A stretch of 64,000 nt of DNA from Posidonia oceanica (lineage: Eukaryota > Streptophyta > Magnoliopsida > Alismatales > Posidoniaceae). Position 1 is the stretch's first letter, and every line of letters begins with the position of its first letter. The stretch spans positions 95,436,501-95,500,500 of the forward strand of contig JAZBRS010000020.1 in the NCBI GenBank assembly GCA_037176725.1, given 5' to 3'. Under the pieces are notes generated by a model. It saw only the letters and a program-made list of their open reading frames with translations. It made no database searches and had not been told where the DNA came from. Positions 1 to 11,900 of the stretch are shown here, one piece after another. The translations under genes were made by a program, and so were the position numbers.

Positions 1-1029
1 TGATTCCTCTTCTGTCTTGCTCTCATGTTAGCCTTGCATGTCTTGCACTCATTTAGCTGCATTTCTACATTTGCATTGCATCCATATAGCTAGAATGCAT
101 CGTTTTTCAAAATTGCATGCTGTCTGCCTCCCGCAGGTGTTGGATGCCAGCAATGGCAGCGTCCAACGTTGGACGGCTGACTTGCCAGCGTCCAACGCTT
201 GCAGTTGGCTGATAGCCGTTTTAAAATGCTGATTTTACTTTGTTCACCGTTTTCCGCGTTTTAATGCTTCTTATGCCTACTGCAACCCCCATGCATGCAG
301 CCTCACCCCTGCTTTGGTTTTCGCACCCCCTCTGCATCATTTTCCGCGCCTTGCGCCGTTTTCCGCACCCACTTTGCTTTATTGCTTACTTGTCGTTTGC
401 ATTGCCTGGTTTTCCTCGCAGCTTTGTTTTATCGCCTGCATCTGCATTAGGGCTATGATGCTTATTGCCTAGTAGTTGTCACGAATCAGGGTCCGTCCGG
501 TTCGAAACAATAGCAGCGTTGCTGAGCACATAGATAGCACGTTTATTTCCCATGCATAGCAGGTAGGCATTCATTGCATTTAGGCATTAGGTTAGCAATT
601 CCCTGCATTAGAGCGCGAGATTGCCTAAGAAAGACCGACTCTCGGACGTATCGGGGGTGCCTAACACCTTCCCTATGCGTAACAGGAGTCCTTGCCCTTT
701 CTCTTGGCTCGCATCGACCTTCCCTTTATCCTAGGCTCGAGTCATAGCATAGCATAGCATTGTATTGTGTCGCATCGCATCCCTTTGCTCCTTCTTTGCA
801 TTCGGTTTTGCATGTCTTTTCATGCATTACCCTCGGTTTTCCTAGTCTCCCGATTAAATAGACCTGGTGGCGACTCCAATTTGTCTTATCTTTTCTTTTT
901 CTTCTTTTTACTAGCGTTTCCGAGTCGAGTTTCTTCCCTTGGATCATGCCGCATATAGTGAGCCTATTTTGATCGGTGCACGCGAGCTTTGGCATCGTGC
1001 ATGGACGATCAGAATTCAGGATTATTATA
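1..1029 (+). repeat. 5' LTR of element A (3' part only)
   Basis: This is the last 1029 bases of the LTR whose full copy is 8963-12335. It ends TATTATA where the 3' LTR ends TACTACA. It contains one palindrome module (about 137-200), a short GCATA run near 743-762 and a PBS-like TGGCGACTCC at 868-877. Short ORFs in it are not genes. Confidence 0.93.
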
Positions 1030-1030
1030 G

Positions 1031-1048
1031 TGGTGGCTCCGCTAGGGA
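1031..1048 (+). other. Primer-binding site of element A (tRNA-Arg type)
   Basis: TGGTGGCTCCGCTAGGGA follows the LTR after one base. It differs at four positions from the site of element C, TGGCGACTCCACTGGGGA, which is complementary to the 3' end of plant tRNA-Arg including CCA. The tRNA assignment comes from remembered tRNA-Arg(ACG) 3' ends and was not searched. The four mismatches are all transitions, as expected from methylation decay. Confidence 0.8.
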
Positions 1049-2155
1049 GAACAGACTCTGGCTTTCGCCTTGGTCTTCTCGCCTCTTGCTTTTGTGCTTT
1101 GCTTGCCTTCTGCTCTTGCATGCCTTGCTTGCTTGCCTACTTGCTTGTTTATTTACCTGCTTTATGCCATGATTGCTTGCGCTGCTTTATTTTCCTGCAC
1201 CGCATGTCTAAATAATTGCTTGGCACCATACATGCTTTTTGGGTGATGAATGCTTTGTTTTACACATTTGCTATGCCACTGCACACGCACATGCCATGCA
1301 TACTTGCTTTTTGATATGATAAGTGTTTTCTTTCTTCACTATCATGCTCACATACACTTGCACATGCCATGCCCATGCTTTTTGCCTTGCTATGTGAATT
1401 GCTTGCGTGCCATGACTTCTTGTTTCTCTCCCCTTCGCATATGCCAAGCCTAGGATAGTAGAAACTTGCTTGCTTCCCTCTTGTTTAATCTAAAAGCCAC
1501 AATAAATCCAAGCAATAATATCTAAGCACAACTAGAGCCAAAACTTGCAATTTTTTCCCTTTAGTTAATAAAACGCAAGTAAAACGCTCTAAAGCATTCG
1601 CATCAGCATTTTAGAAAGCGTGCATTCTTCTCATCTGAGTCAACCCACACTTTGCGAAGGATGATCCCGGCCTCTTGCTCCCAACGCTTTGGCGTGGTGT
1701 AAGCAGATCGGTCTGTCCTCCCTTGTCCAGGGGTCGTGTTGGTGCTATTGGAGGGTACCACCCATGCTTCTCGCAGGGTCGAGGCCACCAATGCACCACC
1801 CGTTATACCTGAGCTTTGGCAGGGTCGAGACGGGAGCCTTTTTTTTGACCTGGAGTCTGCATAATCCCATTACCCATGAGTGCGTCCTGATAGGTCATCT
1901 ACTCGGGACATGCATGGTGAGAGAGCGCATATTAGGGTATTCATCTGCATCATGCCACCCCTAATAACTCTTTTTTTTTGCATCCAACCTCTAATACGTT
2001 TATTGGTTTTGCAGGTAGGAGTGGGTTCCTTCAGCTAGGATCCTGAGCGTCCCCCTCTATCTCTAAGTTGTCTGTCGCCTCCGACAGTAGCTCTCCTTAG
2101 GTCTTGTGTCCCTGTCTTCAGCTGCAGACCTGTTTGCTTTCGCTTGCTGTCTGCT
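1049..2155 (+). other. 5' leader of element A, non-coding
   Basis: The stretch between the PBS and the likely gag ATG has no convincing ORF. Part of it (about 1620-1800) matches the leader of element C near 43270-43440 in opposite orientation, so it is a conserved leader and not captured DNA. The left half is rich in TTGC/GCTT words. Confidence 0.7.
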
Positions 2156-4590
2156 ATGGCCCAGTATACCGGCAAGCCTCCTTCCTCTTTGGCGTCGGGG
2201 GAGTTACTGATTTCGGTCTCTCCTTCCCCTGCTTTGGCGTCCCCCGTCTCCTCTCCACTTCAGGTGCAAGAGACTTCCTAGCCCCTTTATCTGAATCAAG
2301 GGTCGACCCTAGCCGACCTGGAGCTTGTCGCCGAGTCTGCCGCGGTGACTACCACTCGGGCTCCAGGAGCGTCGCCTTCTGTTCCATCCCAGGGCCTTCC
2401 CGCCTCGGGAATCTAGCCTTCTGCAGCTGCCCTTTGCATAGGATCCACTCCTGTTGCTTCCTTGGTTTCCGCGCCTCCTCTAGCAGACACCTCTTTGCGT
2501 CCCGACCCGTCGGTCGATGCTTTCTCTGGCTCACAAGCGCAGTGTTTATTGGCTAAGGCCGATAGGCTGCGAAGCATGGCTCTCGCACTCGACCCGACTG
2601 TGGCCTGCTCTTCTCGCCCAACCCTTGAGGTTCCGGTGTTGCCTTCTCTAGCCCTGCAGGTGCACTACACTGCACTTCCGCCCTTTCCATCGCCCCGGCT
2701 CCTCACAGCTTTAGCGAAGGGGGCGCATTTTCGACTTCCTGCACCTGCACAGCACTTTGCACAGCATGCAACTCCTTCTTCTGGTGGCCAGTCTTCTGGA
2801 TTGGCAGGAGCACAGCACCTCTCAGGCCCGTTGCCCGGCACCGTGCCAGTGCAACAGCTACTGCTCCCCCGCACTGCACCTTGCACTGCACAGCATATTA
2901 TCTATCCATCTTCTTTGCATCAGGTTCAGGCTCCTGCATTCATAGCACCGCACTTTGCACCCTCGCACGGGTATGCTGGCCCTCACGCTACGACACCAGG
3001 TAGCATGACGATGGATCCGGAGGAGTGCTCTCGTGCGACCCGCACAGCATACGTGGTCCCTGCCTCTACTGCACAACCATCGTCAGTAGTAGCCTCAGAC
3101 ATCCTTCTCACCAGGTTGGGCGATCTAGAGAGAGCACTTCGTCAAGTGCAAGGCCAGGACCACCCGCCCTACCAATTCCGCAACCTCTGTCTCTTTCCCG
3201 AGGCCGCACTCCCTTTGAAGTTCCACATCCAGGACTTCGATAAATATGATGGTAGAGGCTGCCCCATCTCGCATTTGAAGGCATATTGTGGGACCTTGCT
3301 CAGCTTCAGGCTGACGAAAGGCTCCTTATCCGCCTGTTCCAGAAGAGTTTAACTAGCCCCGCGCTCAAGTGGTTCACGTCCCTTGACACATCTGCGGTTC
3401 AAACTTGGACTGGTATTTCTTGAGCTTTCCTTGAGCAATATGCTTTCAACCTCGACTTGATCCCCAAGAGGGAGGATCTCGTCGCCATCCGGCAGAGGCC
3501 CCAAGAGCCATTCAGGGAGTATGTCGGTCGCTGGCGCTCCACAGCCGCCCAGGTCAGGGATAGACCCTCCAAGGAGGATTCTATCGAGATGATCGTCAAA
3601 GGAGCGCTGCCAGCGACTGGGACTCTGCTTTGCATCCAGCACATCACTAGTTTTGCATCGCTGATTAGGGTTGGTGCCCGCGTGGAAAGCTCGCTGCAGA
3701 GTGGGCTTTTCCTCGCACTTTCTGCACTGGCTGGGCAGGCCAACAGCACCAGCAATCGCTGTAGCAGCAACAACTTCACTCCTGACTGCTCCGAACAGCA
3801 CGCCGTCGCATGCGCTGATCCTCCTGAGGTGCCTGCCTTTGCAGAAAGTCAGCCAGACCCTTTTCTACTAGTGCCTACACCTATTTATGCACCCACTGCA
3901 CACACTGTCACCATTGAGCCGGTGCATCACGTCGCACCAGCTCAGCAAGAACAACGGCCTAAGCAAAGACGAGTCTGCCGCGCTAAGAGCGACTTCACCC
4001 CACTTGGTGAGCCGCTAAGCACCGTCTTTTCCTAGGTTGCGTCGCTCGTGAGGCTCCTGGAAACTCACTCGCCGCCAAATCCTCTTCCGAGGTGGTACGA
4101 TGCGAGCAAGCATTGTGATTGCCATTGAGCCTCGAGGCATTCGACGGATAATTGCCTCACTCTTCGGGATGTCGTTCAGGACCTGATTGACAACGAGACC
4201 CTCGTTGTCAGTCTGTAGGAGGCTGCTCACACACCTGCACTTGCGCTCACACACCCAAGTGTAGCTGGCCCTTCCTCTTCTGAGCCAGCGGGCTTCGAGG
4301 ATGCCGAAACCTCGGGGGCTTACCCCAATCTTCTTTGAGTCCAGCTCTGCCCCAATGGGCCCTTCCGATCCCATCGGCGCAATCCCCTCTTACTGTCCCT
4401 CTCTGTTTGTCCGGGGGATGCTCGGATGCGCAACGGCAGGATCGATAGCAAGCTTAGTTGCAGCACCATCCAGGTTAGCCTCTCCTCCACCACCAGCAGC
4501 CCCAATGCTCCCCGCACTGCCGACAGCAGATCTCACCGATAGCATCAGCAGCGTAGGAGCGGACCCGGCACCTCCCTCCCGAGGTTGCTG
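2156..4590 (+). pseudogene. gag: gag of element A, broken
   Basis: Gag forms the retrotransposon particle. The likely start is ATG 2156 (M-A-Q), matching M-A-Q at 42860 in element C. The order is a proline/glutamine-rich N-terminal region, the motif FDKYDGRGCPISHLKAYC (about 3236-3290), the gag core with KWFTSLD and EPFREYVGRWRS (about 3370-3530), SIEMIVKGALP, and a decayed zinc-knuckle-like CxxH...H....C followed by NCLTLRDVVQDLID (about 4105-4200). Damage: TAG at 2279 and 2414, loss of one base near 3289 relative to element C, TGA near 3430, and more stops after 4035. It is followed directly by repeats, with no protease. Gag must come from elsewhere if the element was recently active. Confidence 0.85.
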
Positions 4591-4763
4591 ACAAGTAAGT
4601 CCCTCTTACCTCTCTTTTCTTTCCTGCACTGTCTTTTCTTTTTGTTTTGTTTTGTTTTGTTTTTTGTGTTTTCTTGCCATGTCAGAAAATCATAAAAAGC
4701 ATAAAAACAGCAAAAAACCCTAAAAACTTGCATTTCTTTTTCTGCATGCATCTATCATCACTA
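4591..4763 (+). other. Pyrimidine-rich spacer after gag
   Basis: This stretch contains TTTTG repeats near 4640-4665 and no coding signal. It is where pol would begin in a complete relative, so it marks the site of pol loss. Confidence 0.55.
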
Positions 4764-5165
4764 GGCTGATACCCCTAACTATCTGGCGATAGGTCCGTTA
4801 ACCTATCAGCATCTGGGCTGATACCCCTAACTATCCGGCGAAAGCTCTGTTAACCTATCACCACTGGGCTAATACCCCTAAGTATCCGGCGATAGGTCCG
4901 TTAACCTATCACCACTGGGCTGATACCCCTAACTATCCGGCAATGGGTCCGTTAACCTATCACACTAGGCTGGCAGCCTTAATTGCTCGGCGATAAGTCC
5001 GTCAACTTATCATTTGGGCTGATACCCCTAACTATCCGACGATGGGTCCGTTAACCTATCATCACTAGGCTAGCAGCCTTAACTGCTCGACGATAGGTCC
5101 GTTAACCTATCATCATCGGGCTGATATCCCTAACTATTCGGCGATGAGTCCGTCAACTTATCACC
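4764..5165 (+). repeat. Hairpin array A-1, about eight units of 51 bp
   Basis: Units begin with GGCTGATA or GGCTGGCAGCC at 4764, 4816, 4866, 4917, 4967, 5015, 5066 and 5117. Each holds an inverted repeat such as GATAGGT-ccgtta-ACCTATC or GATAAGT-ccgtca-ACTTATC. The stem bases vary while the CCG of the loop stays. This corresponds on the opposite strand to the 70-bp array in element B. Confidence 0.88.
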
Positions 5166-6600
5166 TGCACATACCAATCACTCTGCATGCATATCCATCA
5201 TCTTGCACATATCTGTCATCATGCATTGTCATTTATCGCATGTACATATCATTTCTTGCATCCTATAAAGCATAAAGCCAAAAAAATTGAGAAAATAAAA
5301 ATGGCAAAAAATATTTTCTTCGCCCTTCTACTAGTTTTCCCTTTTATGTTTTCCTAAACAAAAATCATAAAAATACAAAACTAATGCAAAACCTAAAAAC
5401 ATGTTTGTCCTTTCCCCTGCTAAAATATACAAAACCCACAAACATTTGTATAATCAGAAAATCGACTTTAGACAAACAAGCAGCGCCCAGAGGATGTCTA
5501 GCAGTGACGACCTCAGTTAGGTCTCTCCCGAGTAGTGCCATCTCTTGCATGTGGCTACAGAGTGAGACTAGAGCAGAACAGAGCATCTCGCGGAGCTCAA
5601 AAAACTCCCTAAGCGAGATCCACCTTAACCAGAGAGTCCACCAGACATGGAGAGGACCAAAGCAGAGCAGAGCATAGCTGGAGGCTGTCTACACATTGCA
5701 GAGGCTGAGGGTGTACGTCAATCAGCCGAACTCTCAACGCCTCATCCGGGACTGCTACCCCAAGAGGACGAAGACATGCATATCCAAAAGAATAGAGGTC
5801 ATGTGAGCAAAAGAAATGACAACATGATATGCATGCTGAGCACAAAAGAATAATGCAGAAAGAAGTTGAAGAAAGAAGGCGCTCATGAGAGGAGTGACTC
5901 GGACGAACATCGAAGCCCCCTCAGCTTTCAGCTCCAAGCACCACACTGGCAACTGCACGAGATGCACTATCAGGAGGACCTGGCCCCACCCTCCGAGCGC
6001 AGCAGCACACTCCAATCTCCTCTGCAGACATCTCTACTCCCTTGGCAGGCTAGATGCAACTCCAGTCACTCATGAGGGGAAAAGAAATATCATCTGTGAG
6101 TGTCAAAAGCAGTGGCAGGTCCCCGAAGAATTGAGATGGAGGCTAAGAAGCTGCATCTGATGCTTCTGCTACCCTGCAGCTAAAGGCTATACTCTGCAAA
6201 GCTGAGGCCTCATCCCAAGCCAAGAGTGAAAAAGAGAGCCATCGACCACAACTCGGTATGGCATCGCTCAAGGATCGAGTCTCCTGAGTCAGCAACTGCA
6301 GAAGCATCCTCATGGCACAGTTGCTTTGAGTCCAAAGCCACCAAAACATGCATGCTGTAACACATCTTTATCTTCCCTTCTCCCTGTTTTCGAAAACCGG
6401 AGTCAAGGATGAGCACTTTTGCCTACCTCGCTCAGAAGCTCCGTGCTTTTCAAATTTTTCCACCCACCGCGTGGGTAGATCCGTGATGACCGACATGTGT
6501 CTCGTTTGTCACCTCGTGACGCCACGAAGCATGTCCGCGCTGAGACCATTGCACGCCTATCACGATGGGTTCCTGTTTCCCTTCTGCATCATTCCGCATC
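5166..6600 (+). other. Unassigned unique stretch between two hairpin arrays of element A
   Basis: The bases between the arrays are unlike the rest of the element. About 5280-5420 is A-rich. About 5460-6350 is of more even composition, with purine-rich AGCAGAGC words, and has no counterpart that I recognise in B, C or D. Short open frames exist on both strands (for example 5384-5677 +), but none resembles a known protein and none is much longer than chance. It may be a captured fragment or strongly decayed element sequence. Confidence 0.5.
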
Positions 6601-7440
6601 TAGGCTGGCAGCCCTAACTGCTCGGCGATGGGTCCGTCAACCTATCATTTATCATTGCTGCATCTGGACTGGCAACCCTAACTGCTCAGTGATGGGTCCG
6701 TTAACCTATCACTCTGCTATCATTTATGCATCTGGGCTGGCAGCCCTAACTGCTCGGCGATGGGTCCGTCAACCTATCATCAACCCATCCACCCATTCCT
6801 GCATCTCGATGCCAGGGGCACTTCGACTGTCCCCAGGTAGCATCCTGATACCAGGGGCATCTTTCTGATGCCCTGTGGTATCGTCCCCCTCATCTCATCG
6901 AATTGATATCCCCAACTATTCGGTGATAAGTCCGTTAACTTATCACCTTGCATGCATTATTCCATTGCATCCCCCACCGTCATTGCACTTTGCATGGTGA
7001 GCCCTTACGTCCATTTCACTGCATCCGGGCTGGTAGCCCTAACTACTCGGCTGACAGACCCGTTAGTGTTGTCTCCACTTTGCATTTTGATGCCAGGGGC
7101 GCTTCGACTGCCCCCTGGTATCGTTCATCGATACCAGGGGCATCTTTATTTAGCCGCCCCATGGTATCCCATTTCCATCTGCATTTGGGCTGACATCCCT
7201 AACTGTTACGGGAGCATCTACGGACCTCTGCCACACCTTTGGGTATGGTATTCCCGTTGCATTCGTGGTTACAAGTTATCCCCCTTGTAATCACCCCTCT
7301 TGCCTGACAGACTCGCTGGCCTGTCACCATCCGTGGGCTGATAGTCCTAACTATCCGGTGATGAGTCCGTTAACTCCTCGCGAGCTGATAGCCATAACTA
7401 TCCGGTGATAGGTCCGTTAACCTATCACCCATTTCATCTT
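6601..7440 (+). repeat. Hairpin array A-2, irregular
   Basis: Diverged copies of the 51-bp unit occur near 6601, 6663, 6731, 6900, 7026, 7328 and 7384. Between them lie blocks with GATGCCAGGGGC / CCCCTGGTATC inverted repeats (6810-6868 and 7091-7143). Confidence 0.78.
7112..7140 (+). other. Strong stem-loop, element A copy
   Basis: CCCCTGGTATCG at 7112-7123 pairs perfectly with CGATACCAGGGG at 7129-7140 across a 5-base loop. The same hairpin occurs in B, C and D at the equivalent place. Here the top pair is G-C, while in C and D it is A-T: a paired change. Confidence 0.85.
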
Positions 7441-8820
7441 AGTGTAATAGCATTTTGTTGCATGGCATTAGCATTTCATCATCCCCCGGACATCGCGCAA
7501 CTAGGATTGTTTTCCCGATTTTGCGTGCCCAGCGTTCCATTGTTTACACTGCATTTCACAGCATTCGCATTGCATAACATCATATAGCTTCTTTGTATGC
7601 CTTGTAGAGTCAGTCCTAGTATTGCATCTCATCATTACACGGGCATTGCGTGCTCAGGATTTGAACCCCTGGTTCGCATACTGCTAAAGGTAACATCCTC
7701 GGCACCTACATGACTTTCGCAGCTTGTCGGCCTTTGGATGCCATCTGCAGTAGTGCACGGCCTTGGGATTGTTTCCTAGGTTCCGTATGTCCGGTGTTCC
7801 GCTGCATATCCTGCATCCCACTGCATAACATCCTATGCATTGCACCCTTATTGCGCTGCCGCTCCTCTGTGGTCCTTCCACCAACTTCCGCATTCCGCCT
7901 TTCCGGGCATTTCGTGCCCGCCGTTGCATGCACATCCCCTGCCTTACTTTTAGCATCTTTACTTTCTACTGTATCCCATGCGCTTGCATTGCCATTCGTC
8001 TACAGCTGAGCTTTGCGAATGGCACCTCCGTCGCCTGGCCTACCTGCATTGGCCAGCGATAGTATTGCATTGCATTTCCACTTTTCTGCGTGCATGCACC
8101 ATCCCGCTTTCCCCCAGAGGAGTACAGCACACTAAGCGTTAGCATAAGCATACCATTTGCATTAGCACAACATTTTAGTGTCCGCATTCGTCTGCACTTG
8201 CATTCACCTCCCTGCATTGCTTAGGACATCCGCTGCATTGCACTGCCCCTTCTGCCTCTTTGGCCAGTTTGCTGCCTCGGCCGGAGGCAAGTACTTTCTC
8301 CTTCTCGTGGCCTCGCGAGCTCCTGCTTGTTTCGGTTGTCCCAAATGGACAAGGACCCCTTGGTCTCCCCTGGACTAGCTACCAACCTGCCTTAGCGGCA
8401 AACGCGTTAGTCCTCCGGAGCCCCTCTTTTGCACAAGTTTGGACAAGCAGCCAACTTGTCGCATTGCATCGTAGAGCCCCCTGCTTTTCCTCACATCAGC
8501 ATGCATCACACTGCACTGCACTAGCATTCCCCGCTTGGTGGCTGCATTTGCAGCACCGGCACTCACAAGCATTAGCACTCACAAGCATTAGCAAACACTC
8601 ACAAGCATAGCAAGCACCTCCAGCATCAGCATCGGCATTAGCCAGCACTCACCATGCATCAACATAGCATTCCTTCATGCACAGCACCCGCACACGCACT
8701 AGTTCATATTGCATCAGCATTAGCATCTGCACTAACATCTAACCTAACATTTGCACTAACCTTTGCATTAGCATGCATTGCATTGCATTAGCATCTTGCA
8801 TCTGCATTTGCATTGTGGCA
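7441..8820 (+). other. 3' untranslated region of element A, GCATT/GCATCA-rich
   Basis: No credible gene. From about 8040 to 8820 the sequence is a degenerate run of GCATTAGCAT, GCATCAGCAT and similar words. The equivalent tract, reversed, lies next to the purine tract in C (30975-31135), D (47880-47960) and B (12340-12550), so it is an ordinary part of this family's 3' end. Confidence 0.65.
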
Positions 8821-8962
8821 TCGAGTCATGATTTCCGGCGCATCCGCCGGATAAGTGACTCACGCCCATAGCAATTTGCGCTCCTGCCGGCGTCAGGTAG
8901 AGTGTCTTGTCTACCCTGAGCAGCGGTCTCGCTACGCTTGACCTCGCTCAGGGAGGGGCATC
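8821..8962 (+). other. Conserved pre-LTR block with polypurine tract, element A
   Basis: The block starts near ATCGAGTCATG, contains CCGGCGcatCCGCCGG and ends CTCGCTCAGGGAGGGGCATC directly before the LTR at 8963. The AGGGAGGGG at 8950-8958 is the expected plus-strand primer (polypurine tract). The same block in reverse flanks the 3' LTRs of C (30837 onward) and D (47741 onward). Confidence 0.85.
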
Positions 8963-11900
8963 TGTAGACACCCCATTTTGACAGGCTGGAAGTTGGTGTT
9001 CTCTCCTGCAGGCTCGCGTGGACGCTGGAATGGCACTCCTTTTCTAACCCATTTTCTAACCCATTTTCTAACCCGTTTTCAAGCCTAAAACCCTTGCCTA
9101 AACCCAACCTAAGCCTTTTTGCACCTTTTTAAGCCTTTTTCAAGCCCAAGCCCAAGCCCAAGCCCATTTGTAGCTTTTGCCTCCTGGGTGTCTTGTACGC
9201 TGGCATAGGCAGCATCCAACGTTGGACGTGCCCTGTGCTAGCGTCCAACGTTGGACGCCTTCTGCTCTAGTGTCCAACTACTCGGGTGCAGCAGCGGCTA
9301 TTCCGCCACCTTCGGCTCACCTCCCGTCCACTCCTCCGCCCCTCCGCACTTACTACCTGTCCCCTCTTGCACTCCATGCCATCTACTACCTTCCAAGGCC
9401 GAGTTACTACCCATCCTTTCCTCCCCAGCCCGTTTTCCGCTCTCTCGGCCCTCACTGCCTTCAGTCGCCTCTGTTAGCCACCGCCGCGACTTCGTCGGCC
9501 GTCTGACACGCCCACCTGCCCCTCCTGCCAACCCTCGTGGCCTCCTCTCACCCAGAAGCCCCTGCCACAGCTTGCAAGCCTGCCAATTCCCTCTGCAAGC
9601 CGCTGCCATTTGCATGCAAACCAATGCAACCCAACACAAAACCAATGCCAAACAGCCATCTTCCTCACAACACACAGACCAGCACAGCCATTCCCTCGGT
9701 AATTCGACCACTCCAGAGCACAGACCAAGTATCCACCTCCACTCCGGACCCTTCGCCGACCTCTCCCGTGCCCCCAGCAAGACGCGTGAGCTCGCCAGAG
9801 TCAGCCCTACGGCCACTTCCGCAGCGCCGGTGAAGGAGCGTGACACGCCGTTTCAAGCCGTGGCCAAGTAGGTTATCCCTCCCTGTAGCTCATGCATGAT
9901 AGGTTGTGTGTTTCTATATGCTTTCCATGCATCTTAGCACAGCACACACCACTCCATCGCAACGTTTTCTGGCTATGAGGAGGAGGAGGTGGGTGGAGCA
10001 ATCCACCCGCCTGTTCTTGGCACCAGGCATACCACCATGCTTGTTGTCAATCACTCTTGCTTATTAGCAAGTTTATTTAGAGTTTTGGATCGATTTGGCC
10101 ACCATTCCTTGCCAGAGCAATCTTCTGTGTGTTGGACGCACAGTCTGGTGCGTCCAACGTTGGACGCGGCAGTAGCCAGCGTCCAACACCCTGCTTGCTT
10201 TGTTTTGCTTTAAAGCTTGCCATGCCTTGCTGATTGCTTGCCTTCTGTGAATCCATGCTACATGCCTTCCTTGCATGTCCTCTAATGCTATCCCATGCCT
10301 ACTTGTTTGTTCCATGCTTGCTTGAATAATCTTTTGCATGTTCTAAGTCATCTGCTTCCTACCTGCGTTGGATGCCTGGGTGAGCCGCGTCCAACGTTGG
10401 ACGCTAGTTCATCCAGCGTCCAACATGTCTGCTTGCTCTGTTTTGTTGCCATGCTTGTGCCATGCCTATTTGTGATGTTTATGCGTGATCCTTGCTTGCT
10501 TAGAGATGCCTAGCCCCTATGGCAACCATGCTTAGGTTTGCTAGGTCCTTCTAAGTTGCATGATCCTTTTTGCAAGTTTTAATCCTTTATTTCCATGCAT
10601 GCTTTCTTTTTATTTATTCTCTTGGATCAAATGCTTGCTATGCATGTTTCTGTTTGCTCTGGCATGTGTATAGTAGTTTGCATGCATATAGGTGGGGTTT
10701 AGAGCTGAGCTCCCCCTTAGCACAGGTGAGTTTGCCTTCTGCAGGTGTTGGACGCTAGGAGCTCCAACGTCCAACGTTGGACGCTACTGTTTGCGGCGTC
10801 TAACGTTCCTGCTCCCCTACCTTGTTCTTTCTGGTTTGCATGTTGCTCTGATCTGTTTGCTTGCATGTCTCCTGTGTTTCCATGCATGTTTAGCTCCCTT
10901 TGCAAATATTCCATGCTTTCCTTAGTTCATTTGCTTGTTTTTTGCAAGCTTCTTATGTGTTTGTGCCTCCCAGAGCGTTGTACGCTGCTGGTGCAGGCGT
11001 CCAACATTGGACGCCGGCATAGCTCGCGTCCAACGTCCTGGTTGTGCCTTTGGCCTGGCACATGCTACAAGTGGTAAGTTTTTGACTGTTTGTGTGATCC
11101 CATGCTTGTATGCTTAGTCTGTGCTTGTCTCCAGTAGCCCAAATGCATGTTCCCATTTTTATTTGTCATCTGTATGCTTCTTTCTCTTGTTTCCCTCTGG
11201 CCTGTGTTGGACGCCAGCCCCTCTGGCGTCTAACGTTGGATGCCATGCATACACGCGTCCAACACTCTGCTTGCTTTGATCCTTGATCCTAGCTTGCCCC
11301 TTGCTCTGATTCCTCTTCTGTCTTGCTCTCATGTTAGCCTTGCATGTCTTGCACTCATTTAGCTGCATTTCTACATTTGCATTGCATCCATATAGCTAGA
11401 ATGCATCGTTTTTCAAAATTGCATGCTGTCTGCCTCCCGCAGGTGTTGGATGCCAGCAATGGCAGCGTCCAACGTTGGACGGCTGACTTGCCAGCGTCCA
11501 ACGCTTGCAGTTGGCTGATAGCCGTTTTAAAATGCTGATTTTACTTTGTTCACCGTTTTCCGCGTTTTAATGCTTCTTATGCCTATTGCAACCCCCATGC
11601 ATGCAGCCTCACCCCTGCTTTGGTTTTCGCACCCCCTCTGCATCATTTTCCGTGCCTTGCGCCGTTTTCCGCACCCACTTTGCTTTATTGCTTACTTGTC
11701 GTTTGCATTGCCTGGTTTTCCTCGCAGCTTTGTTTTATCGCCTGCATCTGCATTAGGGCTATGATGCTTATTGCCTAGTAGTTGTCACGAACCAGGGTCC
11801 GTCCGGTTCGAAACAATAGCAGCGTTGCTGAGCACATAGATAGCACGTTTATTTCCCATGCATAGCAGGTAGGCATTCATTGCATTTAGGCATTAGGTTA

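Noticed and set aside
38..458. Small ORFs at the left edge
   Set aside because: They lie in the A LTR and recur in the 3' LTR. Composition-driven, with no protein similarity.
9251..9871. Plus-strand frame of 206 codons in the A LTR
   Set aside because: It lies in a GC-rich LTR block with open frames on both strands; the C LTR counterparts are in different frames and have no domain.
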